Below are positions 18,936 through 29,734 of a stretch of 64,000 bases of DNA, in pieces. Every line of letters starts with the position of its first letter. Within the stretch, counting starts at the first letter, position 1. The notes beneath the pieces were generated by a model. It was not told the origin of the DNA and did not search any database. It worked only from the letters and a program-made list of their open reading frames with translations. The position numbers were made by a program, and so were the translations under genes. Source of the stretch: Paenibacillus sp. D2_2 (GTDB taxonomy: Bacteria; Bacillota; Bacilli; Paenibacillales; Paenibacillaceae); contig NZ_CP133605.1 of assembly GCF_031199965.1 (NCBI RefSeq), forward strand, positions 2,946,501 through 3,010,500. The letters run 5' to 3'.

Positions 18936-21900
18936 ATGCGACATTTATTAACTCAGAGCGCGATACATATGTTCTGCGGCAAAGCGGCTTATGAGACAGG
19001 ACGGGCTTACTATGAGGCCGGCAAGGTGAACTACACAAGGCAGAATACGGACCAACAAATTTATAAGGCTATTGTATCGGGAACAGATGAATATGAAGTG
19101 AATTTGACGATCTATTCGGACGGCGCATTAACAACGGATTGTACTTGTCCGGCTTTTGCTGCGAGTGGTAATTACTGCCCACATATCGCGGCGGTGATGA
19201 TAGGCGTGTATGAATTACAGAATCATCCCAAACCATCGGCTGCACATGTTATGGAACGTAAAGAGACCATTGTAAATCAAGCGGCCAAGCTGGAGCGGGA
19301 CTTACCCCCTGCCCCTATCGCAGCTCGACCCAGGAAACGCGGCTGATGCGTGATATTATGGGACTGTTCGGTATGAGCAAGCCCCGTCTGACACGGACTG
19401 GATCATATTTCGATGCAAGAGAGCGAATTGAAGCTGAATTTATACTGAGGCTCGACTCCTACGGATATGAGAAGCAAATATTCTCGATCGAGATGAAGCT
19501 GGGGACAAAGCGTCTATATATTGTGAAAAATATTAAGCAGTTTCTGGAACAAGTCGATCTCGGCGGAAAATATACATTCACGCCCAATTTCACCTATGAT
19601 CCGCAGTTCCACAGCTTCCCTGCTGAACTGTCCGCGATTGTACAGAAGCTAATCGACATTCATCGGAACGAGCATTTAATTCGTGAGACGGCAGATCATT
19701 ATAACATTCGTTCCGGCTATCCCGAAGAACGGAGCCTAGTGATACCACCTTATGCCTGGGCAGAGCTGCTAGCACTGTTACGCTCCTCCCCTTCTGTTAA
19801 GCTAGAGGCCAATGGGGTATTGTACAAAGGATTCTTCGAATCAAGCAGACCGCTGCCGATCCAATATGCTATCCGCCATTCCGATGAGGATGATTCCTAT
19901 TCTTTCGAGGTCGAAGGTTTGGATGAGATCACCATTCTCGATTCCTATAATATGGCATTAATCTATAACGAGCTGATCACTCTCGATCCGCAACAATGCC
20001 TACAGCTCCATGAACTTAAGAAGCTGCTAAAGGTTTATCGCAAAGCTAAAGTCGGCGTTGGCACAGAGCAGATGGCTCTGTTCATAGAGAAGGCCCTGCC
20101 TGGGTTAATGAAACTAGGTGAAGTGAAGATCGATGATTCGATCACAGACCGGATCGTGCGCAAGCCACTACAGGCCAGATTATATCTGGATCGCTTGAAG
20201 AACCGCTTGCTTGCTGGACTGGAGTTTCAATACGGAGATGTAGTCATTAACCCGCTTGAGGATAAGGATCTACAACGTGGATCCGACCACATCCTCATTC
20301 GTGATGAAGACCAGGAGCAGCAAATCCTTGAGTTGATGGATGATAGCTCATTCGTGCGAACAGAGAGCGGCTTCTTCCTGGAGGATGAGACGGCAGAATT
20401 TGATTTTCTCTATCATATTGTACCGAGACTGGAGCAATTCGTTAATATATTTGCCACGACGGCTGTAAAAGTAAGGATAGAGCGGCCTTCTACACCGCCT
20501 AGAATCTCAGCTATTTGGGATGAACGTACGGATTGGCTCGAATTCAAATTCGAATTGAATGGTGTTGCTGAGAAAGAAGTACGCGAGCTCATCGAGGCGA
20601 TCCAAGTCAAACGTAAATATTACAAACTGCCAAACGGTTCTTTAATGCCATTATCAGACGAGAAATTCAAGAAAATGATTCAGTTCGTTCAGGATTCAGG
20701 CAAGCTTCAGTTCAATGAAAATGGTGATGGCATACGTGTTCCGTTAGCCAGTTCATTCCATCTCCTGGATGAGCAACGGTATACGGAGCTGTTAAAGCCG
20801 GAGAAGTCACTACGCCGTCTTCTGTCGAATCTGAAGAATCCCGACAATATGGAGTTCGTACTGCCAACAAGCCTTGCTCCTGTTCTACGTGATTATCAGG
20901 TTTATGGGTATCAGTGGCTGAAGACGCTGGCCATGTATCACTTTGGCGGCATTCTCGCCGATGATATGGGACTGGGCAAGACGCTGCAGAGTATCACTTT
21001 CCTCGTCTCTGTATTACCGGAAATTCGCGAGCATAAGCTACCGGCGATTATTGTAGCACCTGCTTCCCTCGTCTACAACTGGCGAAATGAACTGCGAAAA
21101 TTCGCTCCAGAGATACGGAGTCTGATCGTTGATGGCAGTAAGAGCGAGCGGGTTCGTCAGCTGCAGGAGCAAGACGGATTCGATATTATTATTACCTCTT
21201 ATCCGCTGCTACGTCGAGATATTGAGCAGTATACCGAACAAGCTTATCATACATTGATTCTGGATGAGGCGCAGAACTTTAAGAATCATACTACACAGAC
21301 GGCTCATGCCGTCAAGGCGCTCCAAGCCAAGTATAAGTTCGCGCTGACCGGAACACCAATAGAAAATTCGCTAGAGGAGTTATGGTCGATCTTTGATGCG
21401 GTCTTCCCTGCCCTATTCAGAGATAGACAGACATTCAACGATCTGTCGCGGGAGAACATCGCCAATCGGATCAAGCCATTCCTATTGCGCCGCTTGAAGA
21501 CGGATGTTCTGAGTGAATTGCCGGAGAAAATTGAATCGGTGCAAACTTCTGAGCTGCTGTCCGATCAGAAGAATCTGTATGCGGCCTATCTCGCCCAGCT
21601 TCAGCAAGAGACACTGAAGCATCTTAACGAGGACAGCTTCCAGCAAAATAAGATCCGCATTCTGGCCGGCCTCACTCGTCTACGTCAATTATGCTGCCAC
21701 CCTTCCCTATTTATTGAAGACTATAAGGGCAGATCGGCCAAGTTTGATCAGCTCTTCGACATTATTGACGAATGCCTCAGCTCTGGGAAGCGAATGTTAA
21801 TCTTCTCGCAGTTTACCCAAATGCTAAATCTAATCGGACGTGAACTCGGGTATAGTGGTATACCTTATTTCTACTTAGATGGAACGACACCTTCTTCTGA

Positions 21901-22246
21901 GCGGATTGATCTATGCGACAGGTTCAATGAAGGTGAGCATGATATCTTCTTGATCTCACTGAAGGCTGGTGGTACCGGGCTTAACTTGACCGGAGCAGAT
22001 ACGGTCATTCTGTACGATTTATGGTGGAATCCAGCCGTTGAGCAACAGGCTGCGGACCGTGCCCATCGCATCGGGCAGACGAAGGTAGTACAGATCATCC
22101 GTCTCTTGACCGAAGGAACGGTTGAGGAGAAAATGTATGAGCTACAACAGAAGAAAAAGGATCTGATCGACGAGATCATCCAACCCGGACAACAATCGAT
22201 CTCTAGTATGACGGAGCAAGAGATCCGGGAGATACTAATGATCTGA
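18936..22246 (+). CDS. SWIM zinc-finger / SNF2-family helicase, probably one gene with a frameshift
   Basis: The first frame (18936-19346, 136 aa) holds a SWIM zinc finger CTCPAFAASGNYCPH. The second (19346-22246, 966 aa) holds the Bacillus-type SNF2-associated domain and a full SNF2 ATPase: DDMGLGKTLQ, LILDEAQNFKN, FALTGTPIENS, SQFTQM and QQAADRAHRIGQ. The second frame is open upstream of its ATG (reading PYRSSTQETRL), and a C-run at 19304-19316 is a likely indel site, so a single protein of about 1100 aa is favoured. Alternatively they are two overlapping genes, like ywqB-ywqA of B. subtilis. A DNA translocase or remodelling enzyme; the cellular role is not established. Confidence 0.85.
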
Positions 22247-22257
22247 CGAAGATTTGA

Positions 22258-22298
22258 GAAGAGCAAGCTTGGTTAATACCAGGCTTGCTCTTGTTTTT
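22258..22298 (+). terminator. Terminator of the SNF2 gene
   Basis: GAGCAAGC and GCTTGCTC stem with inner CTTGG/CCAGG pairing, then TTGTTTTTG, ten nucleotides after the stop. Confidence 0.85.
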
Positions 22299-22736
22299 GT
22301 AAAGGAACTGCAAGCGAATTTATCCCATCTATCTATTTGCTTCTGTCAATTAGTTTACATAACACTCTTTATGTCAATCATTTCGAGTTTAGCTAACCAT
22401 ATTTTTCATTGTGGGGACACTCTAATTTTAGTTTATGACATAAATTATTAATCATATGAACATTAGTTCCTCGACTTTCTTTATAAACTGTACTTCGATC
22501 AGTATGGTCAGAGGAAAGCCTTATTATAGGCCTCCCCTTCAGTTTAATAGACCATTTTCACAATGTTATCGCATATAATTAACACGATTAATTATATGCG
22601 AACCTACTTCTAATAAGTAAATTTTTAAAATTACTTAATATTGGTTTACATAACTTATAATATGTTAACCAACTATTCATTCCTTCGTTCTTATTCTTTA
22701 AATTCTCTACAGACAATAATTGTACAGAACGTTACT
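22299..22736. other. AT-rich gap with a perfect 13-bp inverted repeat
   Basis: No credible gene in 438 nt between convergent genes. It contains CGCATATAATTAA / TTAATTATATGCG separated by CACGA (22570-22600). There is no T-run, so it is not an ordinary terminator; it may be a protein site or a cruciform. Confidence 0.5.
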
Positions 22737-24503
22737 TTAGTTCGGCGGATATACTTCAAACTCATACAGCGAGTAGCCGTATAGGGTTCCCATTTCTGTT
22801 CCATACATTTTTACATATTTAGCTTGCACATTGTTCAGAGGAATGTCCTGTACTCCCCCGCTTCCGTTGGATTCCGTGTAAACATCATTCCAAACCGATC
22901 CGTCATTGGAAACTTGGATTTTAAATTTGACCGCATATGCATCTTCCCAATGAAGTCTTACACTGCCGATCTTCTTAACCGTTCCGAGATCTACATATAT
23001 CCACTGTGGCTCACTACCTTCACTACTATTACTAGCCCATCTAGACTGTAAATTGCCGTCAAAGGCCCGCTCCGCTTCAAAGTTAATTCCACCGAAAGAA
23101 CTTGCTACTGCTGGTGCATTAACCGCCAGATTGGATAGTGACGTCTGCTCGACCGAAGTGGGCTTCCACCAGTTCCCAGAGATGTACAGCATATTGAGAA
23201 GATTATAGCTATCGCTGAGGTAATCCTCCCTCTTGTTCTTCATCCAATCCCAGCCGGCATTGACCCAGGCTTGGTTGCTGCTGTCAGCCGTACCCGCTGA
23301 GATGAACGGAGATACGAATACCGCTGTCGCATGATCCCCTTCTTCTGTTCCGTTTAGCGTATAGCTATTTTTAATATTCGAAGGAGTGTTATTCGTCTTC
23401 CCTTTGATCCAACTTGTCAACTTATCAGAGATCGCTTTGCTACGCGGGTCCCCATACATCGCATAATCCATGACGAATCTAAGCGGGACACGGCTGGCGT
23501 TATAATAATAAATGCTCGTCTTTTTGGATTTATCGAGATACCCATCAGGTGCAGGTTTAGGCGGGTTATTGATTACAAAATCTGAGATCAGACCTGTTGT
23601 AGGAGAGTAAGTATTACTAAAATCACTGTATATAGCATAGAGGTTATCGAGCAATTGAATCCATATCGGATCCTCAGTTACTTCATAGAAAGCCCTTAGA
23701 TGGCTGAGCATCCATGAGGAAGGCCTTGTATTGAGACCGTTCTTAGTATCCGAATCACCCAGATTCAGTCGGTTGTTCGTCGTTACATTACTAGCCTTAA
23801 TGCCATTCGATATCATTTGCTTCGCTTCTTGTAAATAGTTGATCGAGCCAGCTGATCCCCACTGATTATGGGCAAGAATTAATGAATATGCGATATCGAG
23901 ATCCCCTTCGGTAACTGATTCGAAATGTCCTTGAGCCTTCTTGTCATCCGCGACAACCCTCCCCATAAGATTAGGGTTTATCGCACTCTTGTACGCTCGG
24001 GCCGTCTTGAACAATCCATTATAGATCGTCTGCGCATCCGGATCATGTCCAGCCATAAGCACCGTAATGATCATTCCGTATCCTTGTCCCTCCGAAGAAC
24101 CCAAGGCAGTGAAGCCATCCTGACTCCCAGTTATGTCACCCTTGACATAATAACCACCAGGTAACGAGCTGAGGTCATGCTTCAAGTACTTCCCTTTCCA
24201 ATAATCATAGTACTGGGCGACAGATTGATTCATCGCATTCTGGGTGATGTGGGTTGGTTTGATAATACCTGGATAACTTACCTGTTGTGGAAAAGACTTC
24301 TTTTCTCCCGAGGCATAGCTGTTCTGCGGAAGCGCGATTGATCCCGCCCCGGCTAATAAGACTGCAATGACCAGACTGACAAACATCTTGTACCTTTTGC
24401 TCTGTTTTGGATTGGACACTGTAGTCGAAGTAGCTGTTGCAGCAGATCGTGGGTGAACATTGAACTTTGTCCGCATTTTAACCCTTGTCCTTGTCTGAAG
24501 CAT
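22737..24503 (-). CDS. Secreted glycoside hydrolase family 8 enzyme with C-terminal F5/8-type carbohydrate-binding domain
   Basis: 588 aa from the ATG at 24503 behind AAAGGAGGAAATGCG. A long basic N-terminus leads into a signal peptide (residues 38-64, cleavage near SYASG). The GH8 domain (about 70-450) has the proton-donor motif LGSSEGQGYGM (Glu138) and the EGDLDIAYSLILA segment. A discoidin/F5-8 type C module (about 460-588: AFDGNLQSRWASNSSE, WIYVDLGTVKKIGSVRLHW) should bind polysaccharide. GH8 covers endo-beta-1,4-glucanases, lichenases, chitosanases and xylanases; the exact substrate cannot be decided here. Single-gene unit. Confidence 0.9.
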   Translation of the reverse strand: MLQTRTRVKMRTKFNVHPRSAATATSTTVSNPKQSKRYKMFVSLVIAVLLAGAGSIALPQNSYASGEKKSFPQQVSYPGIIKPTHITQNAMNQSVAQYYDYWKGKYLKHDLSSLPGGYYVKGDITGSQDGFTALGSSEGQGYGMIITVLMAGHDPDAQTIYNGLFKTARAYKSAINPNLMGRVVADDKKAQGHFESVTEGDLDIAYSLILAHNQWGSAGSINYLQEAKQMISNGIKASNVTTNNRLNLGDSDTKNGLNTRPSSWMLSHLRAFYEVTEDPIWIQLLDNLYAIYSDFSNTYSPTTGLISDFVINNPPKPAPDGYLDKSKKTSIYYYNASRVPLRFVMDYAMYGDPRSKAISDKLTSWIKGKTNNTPSNIKNSYTLNGTEEGDHATAVFVSPFISAGTADSSNQAWVNAGWDWMKNKREDYLSDSYNLLNMLYISGNWWKPTSVEQTSLSNLAVNAPAVASSFGGINFEAERAFDGNLQSRWASNSSEGSEPQWIYVDLGTVKKIGSVRLHWEDAYAVKFKIQVSNDGSVWNDVYTESNGSGGVQDIPLNNVQAKYVKMYGTEMGTLYGYSLYEFEVYPPN

Positions 24504-24759
24504 CGCATTTCCTCCTTTAGAGTTTGTTCTAAAAGATCGCTTCTGATCACCAAATGAATCAGGCATCCTCTTTAGGAACTCCCACTTTAAGTGTGATTCA
24601 TGTGCCGCTTGTGCTGAATGAACTACAACGTTGGAAGATGTGCCAGGTCTGAATCAAGGATGTCTTATGCTTGTATAATATTACATTTATTGAAAATAAT
24701 AAACTGGATTCGAACAAACAAATTCAATGCATTTTGAATGTACAGGAGGAACCAAGCCT

Positions 24760-24933
24760 ATGAGTAACAATCAAGATCATTCTCAGGATGAAGCGAAGCT
24801 CCGGAATAAAATGGACTCTGCCGGAGATTCATTAATGGAAAAAACGAAAATGGAACAAGGCGTAGATATCGAGCCTGAAGCCGATGAATGGGTGGCGAAG
24901 CCGGCTGCTTTTAGCGATACGGACGAGGAATAA
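24760..24933 (+). CDS. Small acidic hydrophilic protein
   Basis: 57 aa starting at the ATG at 24760, behind CAGGAGGAACC. Charged throughout (DEAKLRNKMDSAGDSLMEKTK) with an acidic tail ending SDTDEE; no Cys, no hydrophobic segment. Followed by a hairpin terminator. The strong ribosome site and terminator support it being a gene; function not recognised. The composition resembles small stress or spore-coat-associated proteins, but that is only an impression. Confidence 0.65.
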   Translation: MSNNQDHSQDEAKLRNKMDSAGDSLMEKTKMEQGVDIEPEADEWVAKPAAFSDTDEE

Positions 24934-24948
24934 TCGAAAGTTTACATG

Positions 24949-24990
24949 GAATCCGCTACAGCGAAGGAGCTGGGCGGATTTTCTCTTTCC
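24949..24990 (+). terminator. Terminator of the small acidic gene
   Basis: AATCCGC / GCGGATT stem with inner AGC pairing, followed by TTCTCTTT. Confidence 0.7.
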
Positions 24991-25031
24991 TGGCAGCTGG
25001 CAGCCATACAGTCTTAAGCTGTTCTGTCGTC

Positions 25032-25068
25032 AAAAAAGAAGCAACCAAACCATAGGTTCAGCTGCTTC
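25032..25068 (-). terminator. Terminator of the Cu/Zn SOD gene
   Basis: On the minus strand GAAGCAGCTGAACC...GGTTGCTTC with TTTTTTG after it, 15 nt downstream of the stop. Confidence 0.8.
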
Positions 25069-25082
25069 GTATGTGACTGATC

Positions 25083-25628
25083 TTACCGCGTTATATCAAT
25101 AACAGCGCAGGCAATGCGCGCCCCGGAATTTCCTGACGGATCGGTGACGTAGTCATCGGCTTTTTCATGAATCATAAGAGAAGTTCCGCCTGGCTTCAAC
25201 AAAGAATTCGGGGAGCCCTTCTTGAGTGTTACCATCTTGCTCTCCAAATCGGTGTTGACCGTTCCATCGGCTTTGACCGAAAGGTTCAGCAGATCACCTG
25301 CATGGAACCCTTTCGGATTTTTGAATCCATGCTGTTTGCCCTGTGGGTTGAAGTGAGCCCCAGCGGTTTTAAAGTCAGGCGGTTCGCATTTTCCAGTCTC
25401 ATGAAAATGAATACCATGCTCTCCCGGAGGCAGGTTCTTCGCTTCAATATGGATCTGAACGACGTCCGCTTTTTGCGTCAACACGGCCGTGCCCACCTCT
25501 GCTCCCTTGGAATCGATGATCACCGTCTTTATTTGCAGTTCCTCTGACTTAGCAAAAGCAGGATTCATAGGTGCAGCTCCAAATAATAGGGTGGCAAGGA
25601 TACTTAGGCAGATAGCTTGTTTTTTCAT
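25083..25628 (-). CDS. Superoxide dismutase [Cu-Zn]-like secreted protein
   Basis: 181 aa from 25628 (CAGGAGGA 12 nt upstream). Cleavable signal peptide ending NPAFAKS, without a lipobox. The SODC domain shows copper ligands HFHE, AHFNP and MIHEKADDY, and the disulfide pair GKCEPP / ARIACAVI. YojM of B. subtilis is the closest described type; some members bind metal poorly, but all main ligands are visible here. Acts outside the membrane on superoxide. Confidence 0.88.
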   Translation of the reverse strand: MKKQAICLSILATLLFGAAPMNPAFAKSEELQIKTVIIDSKGAEVGTAVLTQKADVVQIHIEAKNLPPGEHGIHFHETGKCEPPDFKTAGAHFNPQGKQHGFKNPKGFHAGDLLNLSVKADGTVNTDLESKMVTLKKGSPNSLLKPGGTSLMIHEKADDYVTDPSGNSGARIACAVIDITR

Positions 25629-25754
25629 TGTGCAGATTGTCCTCCTGTAGATGTTTTCGCTTCCTTCCACAGGATGTCCCATTTGCATAGAAAAGATAAC
25701 ATTTTGGCAAGCACTCTCTGTGTATTACCTTCGGCTTACCAGATAATTCGTTTA

Positions 25755-26501
25755 TTATAATATTTGTCGCAAATAGTTGAGACTGGTCTTGATCGATTCC
25801 AGCTGTGGAATCTCGTACTCCTCCTGCTCCACGGTATACCATTCCACTCCACTACGCTTACCTACAGCCGTTATAGTCTTGAAGTCAAGAATGCCCGAGC
25901 CGATCTCCGTATTTCGCTGATCCTGCTTGTCTTTCATATCTTTGATATGAAGAATACGACAACGGTCTGCAAAAGACTCTATCCATTCTGCTGCACTGAA
26001 CCCGGCATACTCAGCCCAGTATGTATCCAGTTCGAAGAACATATGCTCAGGCGAAGTATGTTGGGCCAACAGCTCCATTCCCGTTAAGCCGTCATGCTTC
26101 TGGAATTCGATGCCGTGATTGTGATAACCGAAGCGTAGCCCCTGCTCTTTGCAGCGCTCACCAATCCGATCGAAAATCTCCGCGGTCCGCTTATAGCTGT
26201 CAGCATTCTCACGCAACTCTTCAGGAAGCCCTGGACAAATAATATATGGACTGCCGATAGCTAGCGAATAATCGATCATCTCTTCAATCCGTTCGGTGAG
26301 ATCTGGCATACCGATATGACTCCCGGCAGCACGTAGTCCGTATTCGTCTAGGGACTTCCTAAGCTGCAACGCCGGAGTACCGAAATATCCAGCGAACTCA
26401 ACACCGTCATAACCGATCTCCGCAACTTTTTTTAGTGTACCTAGAAAATCCTCGCTCGTTAGTTCTTTGATAGAATAAAGCTGCAGCGCTATGTTTTCCA
26501 T
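25755..26501 (-). CDS. Sugar phosphate isomerase/epimerase-like TIM-barrel protein
   Basis: 248 aa, AP_endonuc_2 / xylose-isomerase-like fold, start at 26501 behind AGGAGGCATCATCAT. Motifs: GYDGVEFAGYFG on strand 2, GFRYGYHNHGIEFQ-like LRFGYHNHGIEF, FFELDTYWAEYAG, ILHIKDMKD and the C-terminal WYTVEQEEYE, all metal-ligand segments of the IolE/IolI-like group. Likely cytoplasmic, acting on a sugar or inositol derivative; no catabolic neighbours reveal the substrate. Confidence 0.85.
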   Translation of the reverse strand: MENIALQLYSIKELTSEDFLGTLKKVAEIGYDGVEFAGYFGTPALQLRKSLDEYGLRAAGSHIGMPDLTERIEEMIDYSLAIGSPYIICPGLPEELRENADSYKRTAEIFDRIGERCKEQGLRFGYHNHGIEFQKHDGLTGMELLAQHTSPEHMFFELDTYWAEYAGFSAAEWIESFADRCRILHIKDMKDKQDQRNTEIGSGILDFKTITAVGKRSGVEWYTVEQEEYEIPQLESIKTSLNYLRQIL

Positions 26502-26585
26502 ATGATGATGCCTCCTTCTATATAATGGGGTAAGGTAAAGATACCAAAATCAAAGCGTAATAATACAATGAAACTACTTAAATAT

Positions 26586-26779
26586 ATCAAATATTTGATG
26601 CCATTGTTACTAAAATGAAAACCGAACCATCGTGCGGGATTTTACGAAACTAGGTATCGTTATTCGACTCAAATTGCTCTGTTTAGACCAAATTTTTGAC
26701 CAAATAGCGATCTGTAGTTTCGTTAGATTTTTTTACGCACTAGTATAGTACAAATAGCGTGTCCCAGTTTCGTTAGTTT
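26586..26779. repeat. Intergenic direct and inverted short repeats
   Basis: Three related copies of a motif AAATAGCGAT-(n)-AGTTTCGTTAG: inverted at 26638-26664, direct at 26702-26730 and 26751-26779. A perfect dyad ATCAAATATTTGAT lies at 26586-26599. No gene is seen in 26502-26912. Confidence 0.55.
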
Positions 26780-26912
26780 GGCTGGCGCCGGGAGGGAGCA
26801 CACTACTGAGTCATCGCTACTATCCATTGCTACTGAGTACCATTAATGGCTCATTTCGGCCAAGTCACTAACTATTAAGCTACTGACGATCCCTAATCCC
26901 CATGTAACACGA

Positions 26913-27530
26913 TCACAGAAGCAACGTATGTATCATCACTTTCAGACCCTTCAGCATCGTCTCATGCGACAAGGAAGGCAAGCTTGGCTTGGCTGCGGCC
27001 ATCTCTTCCGACGCCGGGAAATGGACGAATCCGCCGACCATTGGCAGCTGGTGAACACGAATGTAATCGAGCAAAGCATACATGGTATTGTTACAAATAA
27101 ATGTTCCTGCCGTATAAGAGATCACAGCCGGAATGCCCTGCTCCTTCATGCTGTCCACCAACTCGCGAACAGGAAGAAGGCTGAACAAACCGTCAGGACC
27201 GTCAGGGTTAATCCGCTCGTCAAAAGGGCGATTTCCTTTATTGTCAGCTACGCTGGATTCTTTAGGAACCTCCTTAAGATTAATTGCGATCTGCTCTGGC
27301 GTAATCGAAGTACGCCCTGAAGCAAGCCCGCAACAGATAACGGCATCCGGCCGTAGCACCCGCACTACCTCAAGCAGCTTGTCCGCACATACATCAAAGA
27401 CAACTGGAAGTATCAAAGTATGAATTTCTGCTCCGGAAATCTTCTCCTCCCCGATATCGGCAAGTAGCCTCTCGGTCGGGTTTATGGAATCTCCACCAAA
27501 AGCTTCAAACGCGGTGATCAAAATTTTCAT
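26913..27530 (-). CDS. pcp: Pyrrolidone-carboxylate peptidase (pyroglutamyl-peptidase I)
   Basis: Cysteine peptidase C15, 205 aa, removes N-terminal pyroglutamate. Start at 27530 behind GAGGGGGATAAGA. N-terminal signature ILITAFEAFGGDSINPTE; catalytic Glu in the INLKEVP region; Cys in SYTAGTFICNNTMY; His in VGGFVHFPASEE. Its start lies 26 nt inside the end of the helicase gene, so it is the last gene of that operon or at least translationally coupled to it. Confidence 0.93.
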   Translation of the reverse strand: MKILITAFEAFGGDSINPTERLLADIGEEKISGAEIHTLILPVVFDVCADKLLEVVRVLRPDAVICCGLASGRTSITPEQIAINLKEVPKESSVADNKGNRPFDERINPDGPDGLFSLLPVRELVDSMKEQGIPAVISYTAGTFICNNTMYALLDYIRVHQLPMVGGFVHFPASEEMAAAKPSLPSLSHETMLKGLKVMIHTLLL

Positions 27531-29734
27531 TCTTATCCCCCTCTCGTTCAAGTCCAGCCCTGAGCCCCTCAACATCCAACCCATCCACGGCAAAAGCCTG
27601 ACGAACTAGCTCTGGTGCGACAAATTCATCGTATTTGCCCAAATACGGCGCTTCATCTGGCCCAAGCAGCATGGACGGATCCGTACAAAAACTGCATTCG
27701 AGTAAAATCTGTTCCAAGAGCGCTTGACTGTCCGCTTTACCGGACACAACGAAATAATACGGCTCCATCGGCACGATGGAACGAAGTGAAAGACGCTGCG
27801 AGAGGTTATTTTTGAGCAGCCGCTCTAGCGTACGGAACTGTTTGCTGCCAACCCACGGCAAAATGAATAACGAGTCGCCACCTGCCGGGATCGACCGGTG
27901 ATCTCAACAGCCCGCTCTCCTTCGCTAGACGACGAGCCCGCTCCAGGCGATTGACTGCCTGCGGAGATAGATACGGATAGATCATACTATCCGCCAATAC
28001 CTCACGCATTTTCCGCACTACCAACGTATGAATGTCTCCGCCAGCCCCGAGCCACAATGTATCGACTTTACCTAAAGAGTCTTTAACGTATACAGCCTTG
28101 TGCTTGGTGTCCACCTCAGTGACCTTCCACAGCTTGCCTGCTAACGAGAAGCAGTATCCTGGCGGCGGCACAGTCGTAATCGAGCCAATTTCCTCCGTTC
28201 CATTATAAACGGCATGTTCCTCATCATCCTTGAATACAGCGTAGAATCGAAAGTTGTTCACAATCTTCTCGCCCGTTAGGCCGATGATCAGGGTTTGCTG
28301 CTCGGTCCATTGAATATGATCCGTTTGCAGCAAGTAATTCAGGAACACTTTGTACGTATCCTGGGAAATCTGATGGAAAGACGGCAGCGACAGCACATCG
28401 GATGCCAGCTCGGCAGGCGTCGCTTCGCCTCTACTCTTCAAAATGCTCATCGTTTGGTGATAGAGAAGACCGATTGGCATTTGACGTATATCGAGCGGCT
28501 CCACCCAGCGGTCTCGAACGTACAGCTCGATGACAGCAATCGCCCGCAGCAGCATCCACGGCATACGGGCAGGCAGCATCGCATCTTCGTCCTCTTCTTC
28601 CGGGCAGACAAACAGCATCTCGGAAGCTGCATCCCCCCGCCTTCCAGACCGACCTAGCCGCTGCACGAAGCTGGAGGCGCTGTACGGTGCACCCAGCTGT
28701 ATGACCCCTTCCAGCTCTCCCAAGTCAATTCCTAACTCGAGCGTTACTGTCGCAGCGGCAACTGCAGGGCCTGGCTTATCCTTGAGCGCAGCCTCTGCTT
28801 CTTCGCGCAGCATCGCCGAGATGCTGCCATGATGCACATAGAATACATCCGGCTGATGGCGGTGCGCCGCCACCCTACGCAGCTCCAGCGTCGTCAACTC
28901 CGCATCGGAACGACTGTTGGTGAATACTAACGCTTTTTTCAAATGTGTACTGTCATAGACGAAGTTGTAATAAGCCTTGCGGGCATTCTGTAAATGCTCG
29001 GCCTGCTCCTCGTCCCGGGCATCCGGGAACGAGAAGTGCTCAACCCGCAGCCGCAGCTTACGCCCCCCAGGCACGGATACGGCTTCGACCGGCTGCTTAC
29101 TTCCAGCGCCGAGCCAGGCCTTGGCTGCTTCATAGTCACTTAGGGTTGCGGATAAGCCCACACGTCTTGGCAAACAGCCTGCCATTCTCTCAATCCTTGC
29201 GATCAGGCTTAGCACCTGAATACCTCGGTCCACCCCCATAAAAGCATGTACCTCGTCGATAATAATGTATCTAAGATCATGGAACAAAGCGGGGATCGCA
29301 TTAGGCCGGTTCATCAGTAGACCTTCCAGCGATTCCGGCGTAATCTGCAGCACGCCCGATGGATTACGCATCAACTTGCTCTTCTCCGTCTGTGAGACAT
29401 CGCCATGCCAATGCCAGGCTGGAATATTACCATCCCGAAGCAATTCTTTGATCCGTTCGAACTGGTCGTTGATCAGCGCCTTCAGAGGGCCAATATACAA
29501 AATACCTACGGATGCGGATGGACGTTCATGCAACTCGGTTAATGCCGGGAAAAAAGCTGCCTCTGTCTTCCCTGACGCCGTCCCTGCTGCAATCAGCATA
29601 TGGTGCGGGGAATCCATGCAAATTTTAAGCGCCTCTACCTGTGCCGGACGTAGCGTCTCCCATCTCTTCCGATAAATAAATTCCTGAATAAACAGCGCCA
29701 AGCGGTAAAATAGCTGATTCGCCTCGCCGCTCAT
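27505..29734 (-). CDS. Lhr-like DEVH superfamily II helicase of the TerB-ATPase-helicase operon (frameshifted near C-terminus)
   Basis: About 742 aa reconstructed. Q-motif-like TLRPAQVEALK, motif I AGTASGKTEAA (residues 50-60), Ib QITPESLEGLL, II DEVH, III LSATLSD, V ATVTLELGIDLG, VI QRLGRSGRRG, then a winged-helix and Lhr-type C-terminal region. The last 110 codons are in another frame (27505 to about 27880), joined by a shift around 27876-27890 to read GGDSLFILPWVGSKQ. The ATG overlaps the ATPase stop by four nucleotides (ATGA). The nearest described relatives in defence contexts are BrxHI-type helicases of BREX, but Lhr repair helicases are equally close by eye. Predicted ATP-dependent DNA or RNA unwinding. 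Confidence 0.85.

Noticed and set aside
22254-22451. 65-codon plus-strand frame after the SNF2 gene
   Set aside because: It starts within the SNF2 terminator hairpin, has no ribosome site and no family resemblance.
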